64,000 bases of DNA from DASZHJ01 sp035604335. Its GTDB lineage: Bacteria; Pseudomonadota; Alphaproteobacteria; ATCC43930; CGMCC-115725. The position numbers and the translations under genes were made by a program. This document shows, piece after piece, positions 15,571 to 24,029 of the stretch; positions within the stretch are counted from its first letter, which is position 1, and every line of letters begins with the position of its first letter. Location of the stretch: NCBI GenBank assembly GCA_035604335.1, contig DATNIT010000253.1:1-64000 (forward strand), in the 5' to 3' direction. A model generated the notes under the pieces. The model had not been told where the DNA came from. It ran no database searches and was given only the letters and a program-made list of their open reading frames with translations.

Positions 15571-16602
15571 CTATTCGGCGGCGAGATCCGAGACCCGGGC
15601 GTGCAGGTCCAGCAGGGCTGCGATCGTCCCGGGCGGCCGGCGTCCGAGGCCACATTCCGTCGCGACGCCGAAACGGCGCACGTATCGGGCGGCGGCCGAG
15701 AGCCGCCGACGGGCGCCGTCGAGGCCGTCGGTGAAATGGATCAAACCGAGATAGAGCTCGGTCTCAGCGCGCAAGGCGAGCGTCGAGAGCGGCTCGAAAT
15801 ACGCCTCGTCGGAGCGCGCCCGCGGCACTGGCAGATGAATCCACTGCAGCGGACGTGCGAGGTCGCGAGCCAAGTGGTTCGCGACCAGCGCGAGCTTCGC
15901 GGTGTCGTCGGGATCCTTGAAGTGCCGGTGGCCGGAATCGCCGTAGCAGAGGTGATAGCCGAGCTCGACTTCGGCAGGCACGCGATTGCCGATGCGCAGG
16001 AGGCGCTCGAGGATCTCGGCTTGCGGATCGGCGAAGCCCGACGGCATGACGCCTTCGAGGAGCGCGAACTCATAGGCGGTGTCCCACTGGATCGCGAGGC
16101 GGTCGCTGGGCACCGCGTCGACGATCTCGTCGAGCTCCACAAACAGCCGCTCCTCGTAGCGCGGCTCCACGGCCGCTCTGCTCTCCGGCAAGACGAAGGA
16201 GGTGACGGGCGCCAGCGGCGTCGGCAAGCACACCTGGAACCTAAGGTGCGCGGGGATCTCGCCGCGCTCGCGCAGGCGCGCGAACTCCGCATAGGATTCC
16301 CGCGCTGCCTTCGCGTAGCCGAGGGTGGGGAAGGCAACGTCTCGAGGCCGCGCGCCCGGCTTCAGCCGGAACTGCGCGCGGTGGATATAACCGGTGTCCA
16401 CCACCTCGGACTCGAACACGTCCATGGACTCGAAGACGCCGAGCTGCCAATGCACCCAGCGGCTGCGAGCGCCCGTCTCGCCGTCGGGCAACCGCCGCAG
16501 GCGATCGCCGAGCTTCTCCAAGGCCATGCGGAACACGCCGCGCGCATCCGCGAGCGGCACGCTGCCGACGAGGTGGACGCCGTAGGAATGACGCGGCTTC
16601 AT
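15571..16602 (-). CDS. MetE/uroporphyrinogen-decarboxylase-like barrel protein
   Basis: 343 aa from the ATG at 16602, which has GGAGG at good spacing. Begins HLVGSVPLADARGVFRMALE then RLPDGETGARSRWVHWQ, recalling the cobalamin-independent methionine synthase-like (UROD/MetE) superfamily; LAIQWDTAYEFALLEG and AEVELGYHLCYGD resemble the barrel core strands. Full MetE is about 750 aa, so this is a single-barrel relative. Substrate unknown. It lies 178 bases upstream of btaA in the same direction; a link to SAM/methionine recycling for BtaA/BtaB is speculative because btaA has its own promoter. Confidence 0.7.
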   Translation of the reverse strand: MKPRHSYGVHLVGSVPLADARGVFRMALEKLGDRLRRLPDGETGARSRWVHWQLGVFESMDVFESEVVDTGYIHRAQFRLKPGARPRDVAFPTLGYAKAARESYAEFARLRERGEIPAHLRFQVCLPTPLAPVTSFVLPESRAAVEPRYEERLFVELDEIVDAVPSDRLAIQWDTAYEFALLEGVMPSGFADPQAEILERLLRIGNRVPAEVELGYHLCYGDSGHRHFKDPDDTAKLALVANHLARDLARPLQWIHLPVPRARSDEAYFEPLSTLALRAETELYLGLIHFTDGLDGARRRLSAAARYVRRFGVATECGLGRRPPGTIAALLDLHARVSDLAAE

Positions 16603-16679
16603 GGGGTGTCCTCCGTGGGCGATGTTCTGTTTCAATGCGGAATGATAGCGTGGCCCGAACACGGGGGGCTCGCTCATGA

Positions 16680-17823
16680 TATGGCCGCTGCTTCGCTCGG
16701 TTGCGCTTGTCGGACTTCTCGCTCTATCGGGGTGCTGCTTCCGTATACCGGGACCTTCGCTGCGATCGCGCAGCAGATGGATGACGGGATCAAGCTCTAC
16801 ATGGAGCGGCACGCCAACGATCTCGGCGGCCACGGCATTGAGATCCTGCGGCGCGACACCACGGGGGCGCAGCCCGACATCGCCAAGCGCCTGGCGCAAG
16901 AGCTGCTAACCCGCGACCACGTGCAGATCCTGACCGGTTTCGTGTTCACGCCCAATGCGCTCTCGGTCGCGCCGCTCGCGACCGAGACCAAGACACCGCT
17001 CATCGTGATGAACGCCTCGACCGGCTTGATCACCACGCGCTCGCCCTATATCGCGCGCACGTCTTTTGCCCAGTGGCAAAACGACCTGCCGCTGGGCACT
17101 TGGGCCGCGACGACGGGCGCTATCAAGAGCGTCTATACCATCGTCTCCGACTTCGCGGCCGGCATCGATGCCGAGCAAGCCTTCGTCGCGGGCTATACCG
17201 AATCCGGCGGGAAGCTCGCGGGCTCTCTGCGCATTCCCCTGATGAATCCGGATTACGCCCCATTCCTGCAGCGCATCCTCGACGCGCATCCTGACGCCAT
17301 CTTCGTGTGGCAGCCCCCCACCAGCGCCGCGGCGTTCATGAAGGCGGTGAGCGATCTCGGCCTCGTGCGCGCGGGCATCCACGTGCTCGGCGACAATGTC
17401 ACCGACGAGTCTCAACTCCCACAGATCGGCGATGCCGCGCTCGGCGTGGTGAGCGCGCTACACTACACGCCGGTGCTGAAGAACCCCGAGAACGAAGCCT
17501 TCGTTGCGGCCTGGCGTGCGATGCATGGGCCCGACAGCGATCCATCTTTCGTCGCGGTCGGCGCCTGGGACGGCATGGCGCTCATCTATCACCTGATCCG
17601 CACGCTCGACGGAAAGATCGACGGCGACAAGGCGATGGAGGTGATCAAGGCCTATCAGGCGCGCAGTCCGCGCGGGCCCTTCCGGATCGATCCGGAGACG
17701 CGCGACGCGATCAACGACATCTACATCCGCCGCGTCGAGCGCGTCGACGGCCGCCTGGTCAATGCCGTGGTCGACACCATTCCTGCCGTGAAGGACCCCT
17801 GGAAGCAGCGCAACAAGCCCTGA
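16680..17823 (+). CDS. Leu/Ile/Val-type ABC substrate-binding protein, signal region disrupted
   Basis: About 380 aa in the frame that continues to 17823. The mature domain is clear (SIGVLLPYTGTFAAIAQQMD, DGIKLYMERHANDLGG, TGFVFTPNALSVAPLATETK, VWQPPTSAAAFMKAVSDLG, FVAVGAWDGMALIYHLIRTL) and belongs to the periplasmic-binding Peripla_BP_6 family. The expected signal peptide, MIWPLLRSVALVGLLALSGC, is encoded from 16676 in a different frame, so a frameshift or short deletion near 16720-16735 separates export signal from mature domain. In the intact frame the only nearby ATG (16680) gives a non-hydrophobic N-terminus. Possibly a recent pseudogene or an assembly error. No permease genes adjoin it. 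Confidence 0.7.
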
Positions 17824-17832
17824 GCAAGCGGC

Positions 17833-18996
17833 TCAGTCGCTAGCGAGGGCTGTATCCGGCGGCAGCCAGCCCTGCCGCTCGCGCCAATCGGTCGGCAAGC
17901 CCTTGAAGCGCGCAAGCGAGAGCGGCGTCAGGTCGGCGAAGAGGCAGCGGCCGTGGCGCACCAGCTCCATGATGGCGCGGCCCGAGGCCGGTGAAAGACC
18001 AAAACCCACGCTCGACATGGTCGCGAGCACGACATTGCCGGGGTCCGCGAGGCGATCAATCACAGGGCGACCATCGGGCGTATTCTCGACGATGCCGCCC
18101 CAGCTCCGGATCACCCGCACGTGCGCCGCCTTCGGGAACAGCTCCGCGAGCCGGCGCGCGAGATGCCGCAGCAGCGGCGTGGTGGGCCGCGGCGGCGCCG
18201 TCATCTCGCCCCACTCGAGCCACTCGTGCGGCCCGCCGCCATAGGCGAGATTGCCGCGAAGCGTTTGCCGGCCATAAAGCCCATTGCCGTCGACCCCACC
18301 GTGCTTCATGAGCGGCAGCGGCTCGGTCACGATCATCTCGGCACGCGCCGGCGCCAAGGGCAGATCGGCGCCCACCATGGCGGCAAGCTTCCCCGTCTGC
18401 GGCCCCGCCGCGATCACCAGCGCGTCGCAGCCGAACGTACCGCGGTCGGTCACCACTTCCGCCGCTTTGCCGTTCCGGACCGTGATGCCGGTCACCGTAG
18501 CGTGCTGCAGGATCTTGCCGCCGTGATCCTGCAGCGCCCAGGCATAGGCCTGGCTCGTGCGCTGCGGATTCGCATGGCCGCCGAAATCGAGGAAGAAACC
18601 ACCGTAGACGTTATCGCCGCAGAGCGGCACGAGCTCCCTCACCTCCGCGGGCGTGAGACGCTGGCATTTGAACCCCTGCTTCGCCGCCAGGCGCTCGATG
18701 CGTGTGTGGTGCGCGAATTGCGCCTCGTCGAGCGTCACGCGGATGCGCTGCCGCTGGTACTCGGTGGGATAACCCAGCAGCTCCTCCATCTGCGGCCAGA
18801 GCTTCTGCTCCTCCATGAAGAACGGGCTATAGGCATGGGTACAGCCACCGCCGTTGCGGCCCGAGGCCTCCCAGCCGACGATCCCCTTGTCGAGGACGAG
18901 CGCGTCGACCCCGTTGCGCGCGAGCCACCAGCCCGTGCTGAGGCCAGTGACCCCACCGCCGACGATGACGACCGAGGCGCCGGTGATATCCCTCAT
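17833..18996 (-). CDS. FAD-dependent oxidoreductase, DAO/HcnC/OoxB-like subunit
   Basis: 387 aa. Starts MRDITGASVVIVGGGVTGLS, a dinucleotide-binding GxGxxG, then LVLDKGIVGWEASGRNGGG, the DAO-family E/D-K...S-x-x-N-G-G motif; the C-terminal SVGFGLSPASGRAIMELV is the second FAD contact. Typical length for small oxidase subunits. It starts one base after the stop of the partner gene, a flavoprotein with a 2Fe-2S module, matching opine oxidase A/B, hydrogen cyanide synthase B/C or hydroxyproline dehydrogenase pairs. It would oxidise a secondary or tertiary amine. The substrate is not determinable here. Confidence 0.88.
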   Translation of the reverse strand: MRDITGASVVIVGGGVTGLSTGWWLARNGVDALVLDKGIVGWEASGRNGGGCTHAYSPFFMEEQKLWPQMEELLGYPTEYQRQRIRVTLDEAQFAHHTRIERLAAKQGFKCQRLTPAEVRELVPLCGDNVYGGFFLDFGGHANPQRTSQAYAWALQDHGGKILQHATVTGITVRNGKAAEVVTDRGTFGCDALVIAAGPQTGKLAAMVGADLPLAPARAEMIVTEPLPLMKHGGVDGNGLYGRQTLRGNLAYGGGPHEWLEWGEMTAPPRPTTPLLRHLARRLAELFPKAAHVRVIRSWGGIVENTPDGRPVIDRLADPGNVVLATMSSVGFGLSPASGRAIMELVRHGRCLFADLTPLSLARFKGLPTDWRERQGWLPPDTALASD

Positions 18997-18997
18997 G

Positions 18998-20626
18998 TCA
19001 CTTACCCGAGTCCGCGCCGGGCTCGGTGGTCCCCGGAACCGCCGGCGAGACCGCACCCATGTCCCAGTAGGCCGTCCATTGCGCCGGGATGCCGAACCAG
19101 ACGTCCCAATTGTCGCGAGTCTCCTGCGTCTCGTCATGCGGCCAGAGTGCAGAGAGCGGGAGCGGCCGCACTGGTGCGCGGTAGCTCGCCAGCGGGATCT
19201 GCTCGGGCGGCACGCCCGCGCTCATCGCCAGCAGCATCTGGATCTGCTCGCGGCAGCGCCGGCCCTGGCAAGTCCCCATGCCCGCCCGGGTCAAGCGTTT
19301 CACCTGGTCCGCGTTCACCGGACCATCCTTGGCGAGCGCCGGAACATCGCGGGTGCGCAACTGCGAGCCGCCCCAGTTGAGATAGCGCGGCGGCCGGAGC
19401 TCCACGAGCTCGCGCCGCGTGACCTCCTCGCACTGGCAGACCATCACGTCGGGGCCGCCGGTCGCGAGCGCTGCCTGGAGCCAGCGCTGCCAATGACGGA
19501 CTGCATCGAACGAGGGCCCCGGCTCGGAGAGCTGTTCGCTCTCTGCGAGAGCAGCGCCCAGCGCCCGCGCGGCGACGACGCCGGCGTGTCGCCCTTCCGC
19601 GACAGCCAACTCGGGATCGGCGATCTTCCGGTCGAAGACGCCCGCGCAGTCGCCGACGGCTTGGACGCACGGGGCCGAGGTGCCGTGATCGGCGTCGAGC
19701 ACCGGCACGTGACCGCCGCGCAGCGCGTCGAACGATAGGCGACAGCCCAGCACGTCCATCAGCTCGACATTGGGCACGCCGCCGATCGCGCTAACGACGG
19801 TGTCGCAGGCAACCTGGCGCTCGGTCCCTGGGATGGGCGCGCCGTCATCGCCGACGCGGACCAGAACCACGCCCTCGGCCTCGGTCTTGCCCAGCACCTG
19901 CTTGACCGCATGACCGCCGAAGAACGGCACGCGGGCCGCCGAGAGCGGCGGGCGCAGCGCATCCGGCCCGAGCACATCGCGCGCGACCTCGACGACGCCG
20001 GCGATCTCGAGGCCCTGCTCGAGAGCGGCGCCCGCCACCCTTAGCCCGAGCGCTCCCGAGCCGAGGATCACCAGCCGGCGGCCCTCGAAGGCGCGGTAGC
20101 GCTGCATCAGGCTGAGCGCCGCTTGCGCGCCCATCACGCCGGGCTTTTCCCAGCCGGGGAAGCCGAGGCCGAGATCGCGCGCCCCGGTCGCGAGAATAAG
20201 GCGATCGAAACTCACCAACCACGACCGCTCCTCGTCGGCAAGGCCGAGAACCGGCTTCGCCATGCCGCGCAGGCTCGGCCCTTTGACGAAGGCGCCCCAG
20301 GCATAGACGCCGAGCTGGACATCGATGCCGAGCTCGAACGCCTCGGCAAGGCCGGGGTTGGTCTCGACGATGCGCTCGACCATGCGAGCCTTGTTCTGGA
20401 CCGCGGCGTTCATCCGCTGACCGAAATGGAACGGCACGTCGAGGCCCATCAGCGCCTGCGACACGGGATTCTCGTCGACCAGCAGCACCTCCACGCCGGC
20501 CTTCGCGGCGGTGATGGCGGCGGCGAGCCCCGCCGGACCCGCGCCCACCACGGCGAGGCTCACGTGGCGCTCGATCGGCATGTCGGCGCCGGCGGTGGAT
20601 TTGGGATCGAGACGCGCTCGCGTCAT
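18998..20626 (-). CDS. FAD/NAD(P)-binding oxidoreductase with BFD-like 2Fe-2S domain (HcnB/OoxA-like)
   Basis: 542 aa. N-terminal FAD site VSLAVVGAGPAGLAAAITAA, internal NAD-like site RRLVILGSGALGLRVAGAAL (about 190-210), and a C-terminal cluster motif CQCEE ... GMGTCQGRRC (about 395-450), which fits a BFD-like 2Fe-2S domain. This layout is shared by the large subunits of opine oxidases, cyanide synthase and heterotetrameric sarcosine oxidase. Start at 20626 has GGGAG six bases upstream. Electrons from the DAO partner would pass through this subunit. Divergent from the Rieske oxygenase gene, only 62 bases away. Confidence 0.88.
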   Translation of the reverse strand: MTRARLDPKSTAGADMPIERHVSLAVVGAGPAGLAAAITAAKAGVEVLLVDENPVSQALMGLDVPFHFGQRMNAAVQNKARMVERIVETNPGLAEAFELGIDVQLGVYAWGAFVKGPSLRGMAKPVLGLADEERSWLVSFDRLILATGARDLGLGFPGWEKPGVMGAQAALSLMQRYRAFEGRRLVILGSGALGLRVAGAALEQGLEIAGVVEVARDVLGPDALRPPLSAARVPFFGGHAVKQVLGKTEAEGVVLVRVGDDGAPIPGTERQVACDTVVSAIGGVPNVELMDVLGCRLSFDALRGGHVPVLDADHGTSAPCVQAVGDCAGVFDRKIADPELAVAEGRHAGVVAARALGAALAESEQLSEPGPSFDAVRHWQRWLQAALATGGPDVMVCQCEEVTRRELVELRPPRYLNWGGSQLRTRDVPALAKDGPVNADQVKRLTRAGMGTCQGRRCREQIQMLLAMSAGVPPEQIPLASYRAPVRPLPLSALWPHDETQETRDNWDVWFGIPAQWTAYWDMGAVSPAVPGTTEPGADSGK

Positions 20627-20688
20627 CTTGTGCTCCCCGATGGGACTCGTGATAAATACCCCGCGCCGTTTTTACCGGGGAAACCACG

Positions 20689-21927
20689 ATGTCGTCACGT
20701 ACGGAAATGCTGGACCTGCTCAAGGCCCGCAAACAGTTTTTCACGCTTCCGCAGCGCTTCTACAGCGATCCCGCCTTTTACGAGCTCGATCTCGAGCTGA
20801 TTTTTAACCGGCAGTGGATTTTTGCCGGCGCCGCTTGCGAAATCGCGAGCCCCGGACAGTATTTCACCCTGACGATCGGCCGCACGCCGATCATCGTGCT
20901 GCGCGACCGCACGGGCGAGATCCGAGCGTTCTTCAATACCTGCCGGCACCGCGGCTTCAAGATCTGCGATGCCGAGCGCGGCAAGAGCCTGAGCCTCGCC
21001 TGCCCCTATCACCAATGGACCTACGACCTCACGGGCAAGCTGCTCTACGCCGGCCGCATGCACGAGGGCTTCGATCCCAGCGGCATCTCGCTCAAGCCCA
21101 TCCACGTCGAGGCGGTGGAAGGCACGATCTTCGTCTGTCTCGCCGAGAAGGCGCCGGATTTCGAGCCCTATCGCCAGGCCCTCGCGCCCTATCTGCGGCC
21201 GCACAATCTGGCCAATGCGAAGCTCGCGCACGAAGTGTCGCTTGTCGAGAAGGCGAACTGGAAGCTCGTCATGGAGAATTCGCGCGAATGCTATCACTGC
21301 GGCGCGCGCCATCCCGAATTGATGCGGACCTTCCTTGACCACTACAACGCTCGCGATCCCGAGAACGACCCGATCATCGGCCCGTTCTGGGCGAAGGTCC
21401 GCGCGGCCGGCCTGGAATGCGGCATGGTCAACCACCAGGATTTCCGCATCAGCCGCCTGCCGTTCACCGAAGGTGCGACATCGATCACCATGAGCGGCAA
21501 GCCCGCGGTCAAGCGGGTGCTCGGCGACATCCCGCACGGCGACATCGGTTCGGTGCGCTGGGTGCACTATCCCAGCACGTTCAACCATGTGCTCGGGGAC
21601 TACGCCGTGCTGATCCGCATGCTTCCCCTCGGGCCATTCGAGACCCAGTTCACGGCAAAATGGCTGGTCGCCCGCGACGCGGAGGAAGGCCGCGACTACG
21701 ACCTCAAGACCTTGACCGAGGTCTGGGACGAGACCAACCGGCAGGACATCGCCTTGGTCGAGCGCAATCAGATCGGCGTCAACTCGCTTGGATACGAGCC
21801 CGGCCCCTACTCGCAAGTGAGCGAAGGCGGCGTGATCAACTTCGTCGAGTGGTATTGCCACACGATCGAGAACGAGCTCGGCGAGAAGAAGGCACGCCCG
21901 CCGACGCTCGTTGCGGTCGCGAGCTAG
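20689..21927 (+). CDS. Rieske oxygenase alpha subunit, GbcA/Stc2-like
   Basis: 412 aa. Rieske cluster ligands C85-x-H87 (NTCRHRGFKIC) and C105-x2-H108 (ACPYHQWTYD). The mononuclear-iron region reads E196-N-x-x-E200-C-Y-H203-C-x3-H208; the E-N-x-x-E-C-Y-H-C form characterises enzymes that demethylate quaternary amines (glycine betaine GbcA, stachydrine Stc2) rather than ring hydroxylases. It likely removes an N-methyl group as formaldehyde. No GbcB-like reductase gene is in the window. The stop overlaps the following GTG by one base, coupling it to the CocE-type hydrolase. Confidence 0.88.
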   Translation: MSSRTEMLDLLKARKQFFTLPQRFYSDPAFYELDLELIFNRQWIFAGAACEIASPGQYFTLTIGRTPIIVLRDRTGEIRAFFNTCRHRGFKICDAERGKSLSLACPYHQWTYDLTGKLLYAGRMHEGFDPSGISLKPIHVEAVEGTIFVCLAEKAPDFEPYRQALAPYLRPHNLANAKLAHEVSLVEKANWKLVMENSRECYHCGARHPELMRTFLDHYNARDPENDPIIGPFWAKVRAAGLECGMVNHQDFRISRLPFTEGATSITMSGKPAVKRVLGDIPHGDIGSVRWVHYPSTFNHVLGDYAVLIRMLPLGPFETQFTAKWLVARDAEEGRDYDLKTLTEVWDETNRQDIALVERNQIGVNSLGYEPGPYSQVSEGGVINFVEWYCHTIENELGEKKARPPTLVAVAS

Positions 21928-23951
21928 TGACGTCGCCCGTGATCGTCACCGAGTTCCCGCGGCGCGTCCGCGAGATCGAGAACTTGTTCATTCCGCTCTC
22001 CGACGGCTGTCGGCTCGCGGCGCGGATCTTCCTGCCGGAGGACGCCGAGGCGGATCCGGTTCCAGCGATCCTGGAGTTTCTCCCTTACCGCAAGCGCGAC
22101 GGCACCGCCGAGCGCGATGCCCTCACCCATCCCTACTTCGCGGGCCACGGGTATGCGGGCGTGCGCGTGGACATGCGCGGCAGCGGCGAATCCGACGGCC
22201 TCCTCGACGACGAGTACCTGAAGCAGGAGCAGGACGACTGCATCGAGGTGATCGGCTGGATCGCCAAGCAAAGCTGGTGCACCGGCGCGGTCGGCATGAT
22301 GGGGATCTCCTGGGGCGGCTTCAATGGGCTCCAGGTCGCGGCGCGCCGCCCGCCGGCGCTCAAGACCGTGATCACGATCTGCTCGACGGACGATCGCTAC
22401 GCCGACGACATCCACTACATGGGCGGCGCGCTGCTCAACGCCAATCTCGGCTGGGCCTCGACCATGTTCGCCTACATGTCGCGGCCGCCCGATCCCGCCC
22501 TGGTGGGCGAGCGCTGGCGCGAGCTCTGGCTCGCGCGGCTCCGCCACACGCCGCTGCTGATCGAGACCTGGCTGCGCCACCAGCGCCGCGACGATTACTG
22601 GAAGCACGCCTCCGTCTGCGAGGATTTCAGCCAGATCGCCTGCCCGGTCTACGCGATCGGCGGCTGGGCGGACGGCTATACGAACGCGATCCCGCGATTG
22701 CTTGCCGGCCTCAAAGTGCCCTGCAAGGGGCTGATCGGGCCCTGGGCGCACAAGTATCCGCATTTCGCGCTGCCGGGTCCCGCCGCCGGCTTCCTGCAGG
22801 ACGCGCTGCGCTGGTGGGACAAATGGCTCAAGGGCATCGAGACCGGGATCATGGCTGAGCCGCAGCTCCGCGCCTGGATGCTCGAGAGCGTCCGCCCGAA
22901 GCCATGGTACGCCGAGCGTCCGGGACGTTGGGTCGCGGAGACCGCGTGGCCGGCGCCCGGCATCAAGCAGCATCGACTTTTCCTGATGGATCAGAGCCTC
23001 GCCGAGCGTGCCGACCACGAGCGGCCGTTGCTCCTGTCCTCGCCCGAGAGCACGGGCCTCCACGCCGGCACCTGGTGCCCGCACGGTGCGGCGCCCGACG
23101 AGCCCGGCGACCAACGCGAGGAGGACGCGAAATCCCTGGTCTTCGATACCGAGCCGCTGTCGGCGCGCATCGAAATCCTGGGCGCACCCGTCGTCGAGCT
23201 CGAGGTATCCGCCGATCGGCCGGAAGCCAAGCTCGCCGTCCGGCTCTGCGACGTGCATCCCGATGGCGCCTCGACGCGGGTCACCTACGGCATTCTCAAT
23301 CTGACTCACCGCGAGAGCCATGAGCACCCGACGCCGCTCGAGCCGGGCCGGCGCTACAAGATCCGGATCCAGCTGAACGACATCGCTTACGCCTTCCCGC
23401 CGGGCCACCGCATTCGCGTTGCGGTGTCGAGCACCTATTGGCCGATCACCTGGCCCACGCGCGAGCGTGCGGCCGTTACGCTCTTCAGCGGCGCCTCGTC
23501 GATCCTGCTGCCGGTGCGCGCGCCGAAGCCCACGGATGATGCCTTGCCGCCGCTGCCGCCCGTGCAGTCCGCTCCGCCGGAGCGGCGCACGGTGTTGCGC
23601 GCCGGGCGAACCGAGCGGCGGATCGAGTGCGACATCGCCGACGGCGAGACAATCCACCGTCTTGTGGACGACAGCGGCGATGTCAGGATCGACACGAACG
23701 GGCTGGAGGTCGGCGGCGCGAAGGTTTCGGAATACCGCGTCAAGGACGACGACCCCCTGAGCGCCGTCGCGGAGGCTCGCTGGACGCAAAAGGTCGGACG
23801 CGGCGCGTGGCGAACCCGGACCGAGACGTGGACGCGGCTGACCGCGACTCGCGATGCATTCCTGATCCACGCCACCCTCGATGCCTACGAGGGCGAGACC
23901 CGGGTCTGGAGCCACAACTGGGACTGTGCAGTGCCGCGCGATCTGGTGTAA
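21927..23951 (+). CDS. CocE/NonD-family alpha/beta hydrolase
   Basis: 674 aa from a GTG at 21927, sharing one base with the preceding stop. X-Pro dipeptidyl-peptidase S15-like fold: FLPYRKRDGT, oxyanion-side VDMRGSGESDG, nucleophile elbow GISWGG with S128, acid region GGWADGYTNA and His in GPWAHKYPHF. The C-terminal jelly-roll (about 400-560, PGRRYKIRIQLNDIAYAFPP) is as in CocE, and the last 100 residues are an extra beta-rich tail. CocE-type enzymes split esters or amides. Coupling to an N-demethylating Rieske enzyme suggests hydrolysis of an ester or amide of an N-methylated compound; this is inference. Confidence 0.9.
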   Translation: MTSPVIVTEFPRRVREIENLFIPLSDGCRLAARIFLPEDAEADPVPAILEFLPYRKRDGTAERDALTHPYFAGHGYAGVRVDMRGSGESDGLLDDEYLKQEQDDCIEVIGWIAKQSWCTGAVGMMGISWGGFNGLQVAARRPPALKTVITICSTDDRYADDIHYMGGALLNANLGWASTMFAYMSRPPDPALVGERWRELWLARLRHTPLLIETWLRHQRRDDYWKHASVCEDFSQIACPVYAIGGWADGYTNAIPRLLAGLKVPCKGLIGPWAHKYPHFALPGPAAGFLQDALRWWDKWLKGIETGIMAEPQLRAWMLESVRPKPWYAERPGRWVAETAWPAPGIKQHRLFLMDQSLAERADHERPLLLSSPESTGLHAGTWCPHGAAPDEPGDQREEDAKSLVFDTEPLSARIEILGAPVVELEVSADRPEAKLAVRLCDVHPDGASTRVTYGILNLTHRESHEHPTPLEPGRRYKIRIQLNDIAYAFPPGHRIRVAVSSTYWPITWPTRERAAVTLFSGASSILLPVRAPKPTDDALPPLPPVQSAPPERRTVLRAGRTERRIECDIADGETIHRLVDDSGDVRIDTNGLEVGGAKVSEYRVKDDDPLSAVAEARWTQKVGRGAWRTRTETWTRLTATRDAFLIHATLDAYEGETRVWSHNWDCAVPRDLV

Positions 23952-24029
23952 CGTTTTCGTCAACGCTATTCGCGGCCAACGCCGCTCCTGCCGCGGCGCC
24001 GCCGGTAATCCCGGGAGGGGAGCAAAGCC

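Noticed and set aside
14178..15653. An 87-residue N-terminal extension of BtaA
   Set aside because: The extension is low-complexity, would run through the Pho box and -10, and the ATG at 15392 has its own ribosome site and gives the family's usual length.
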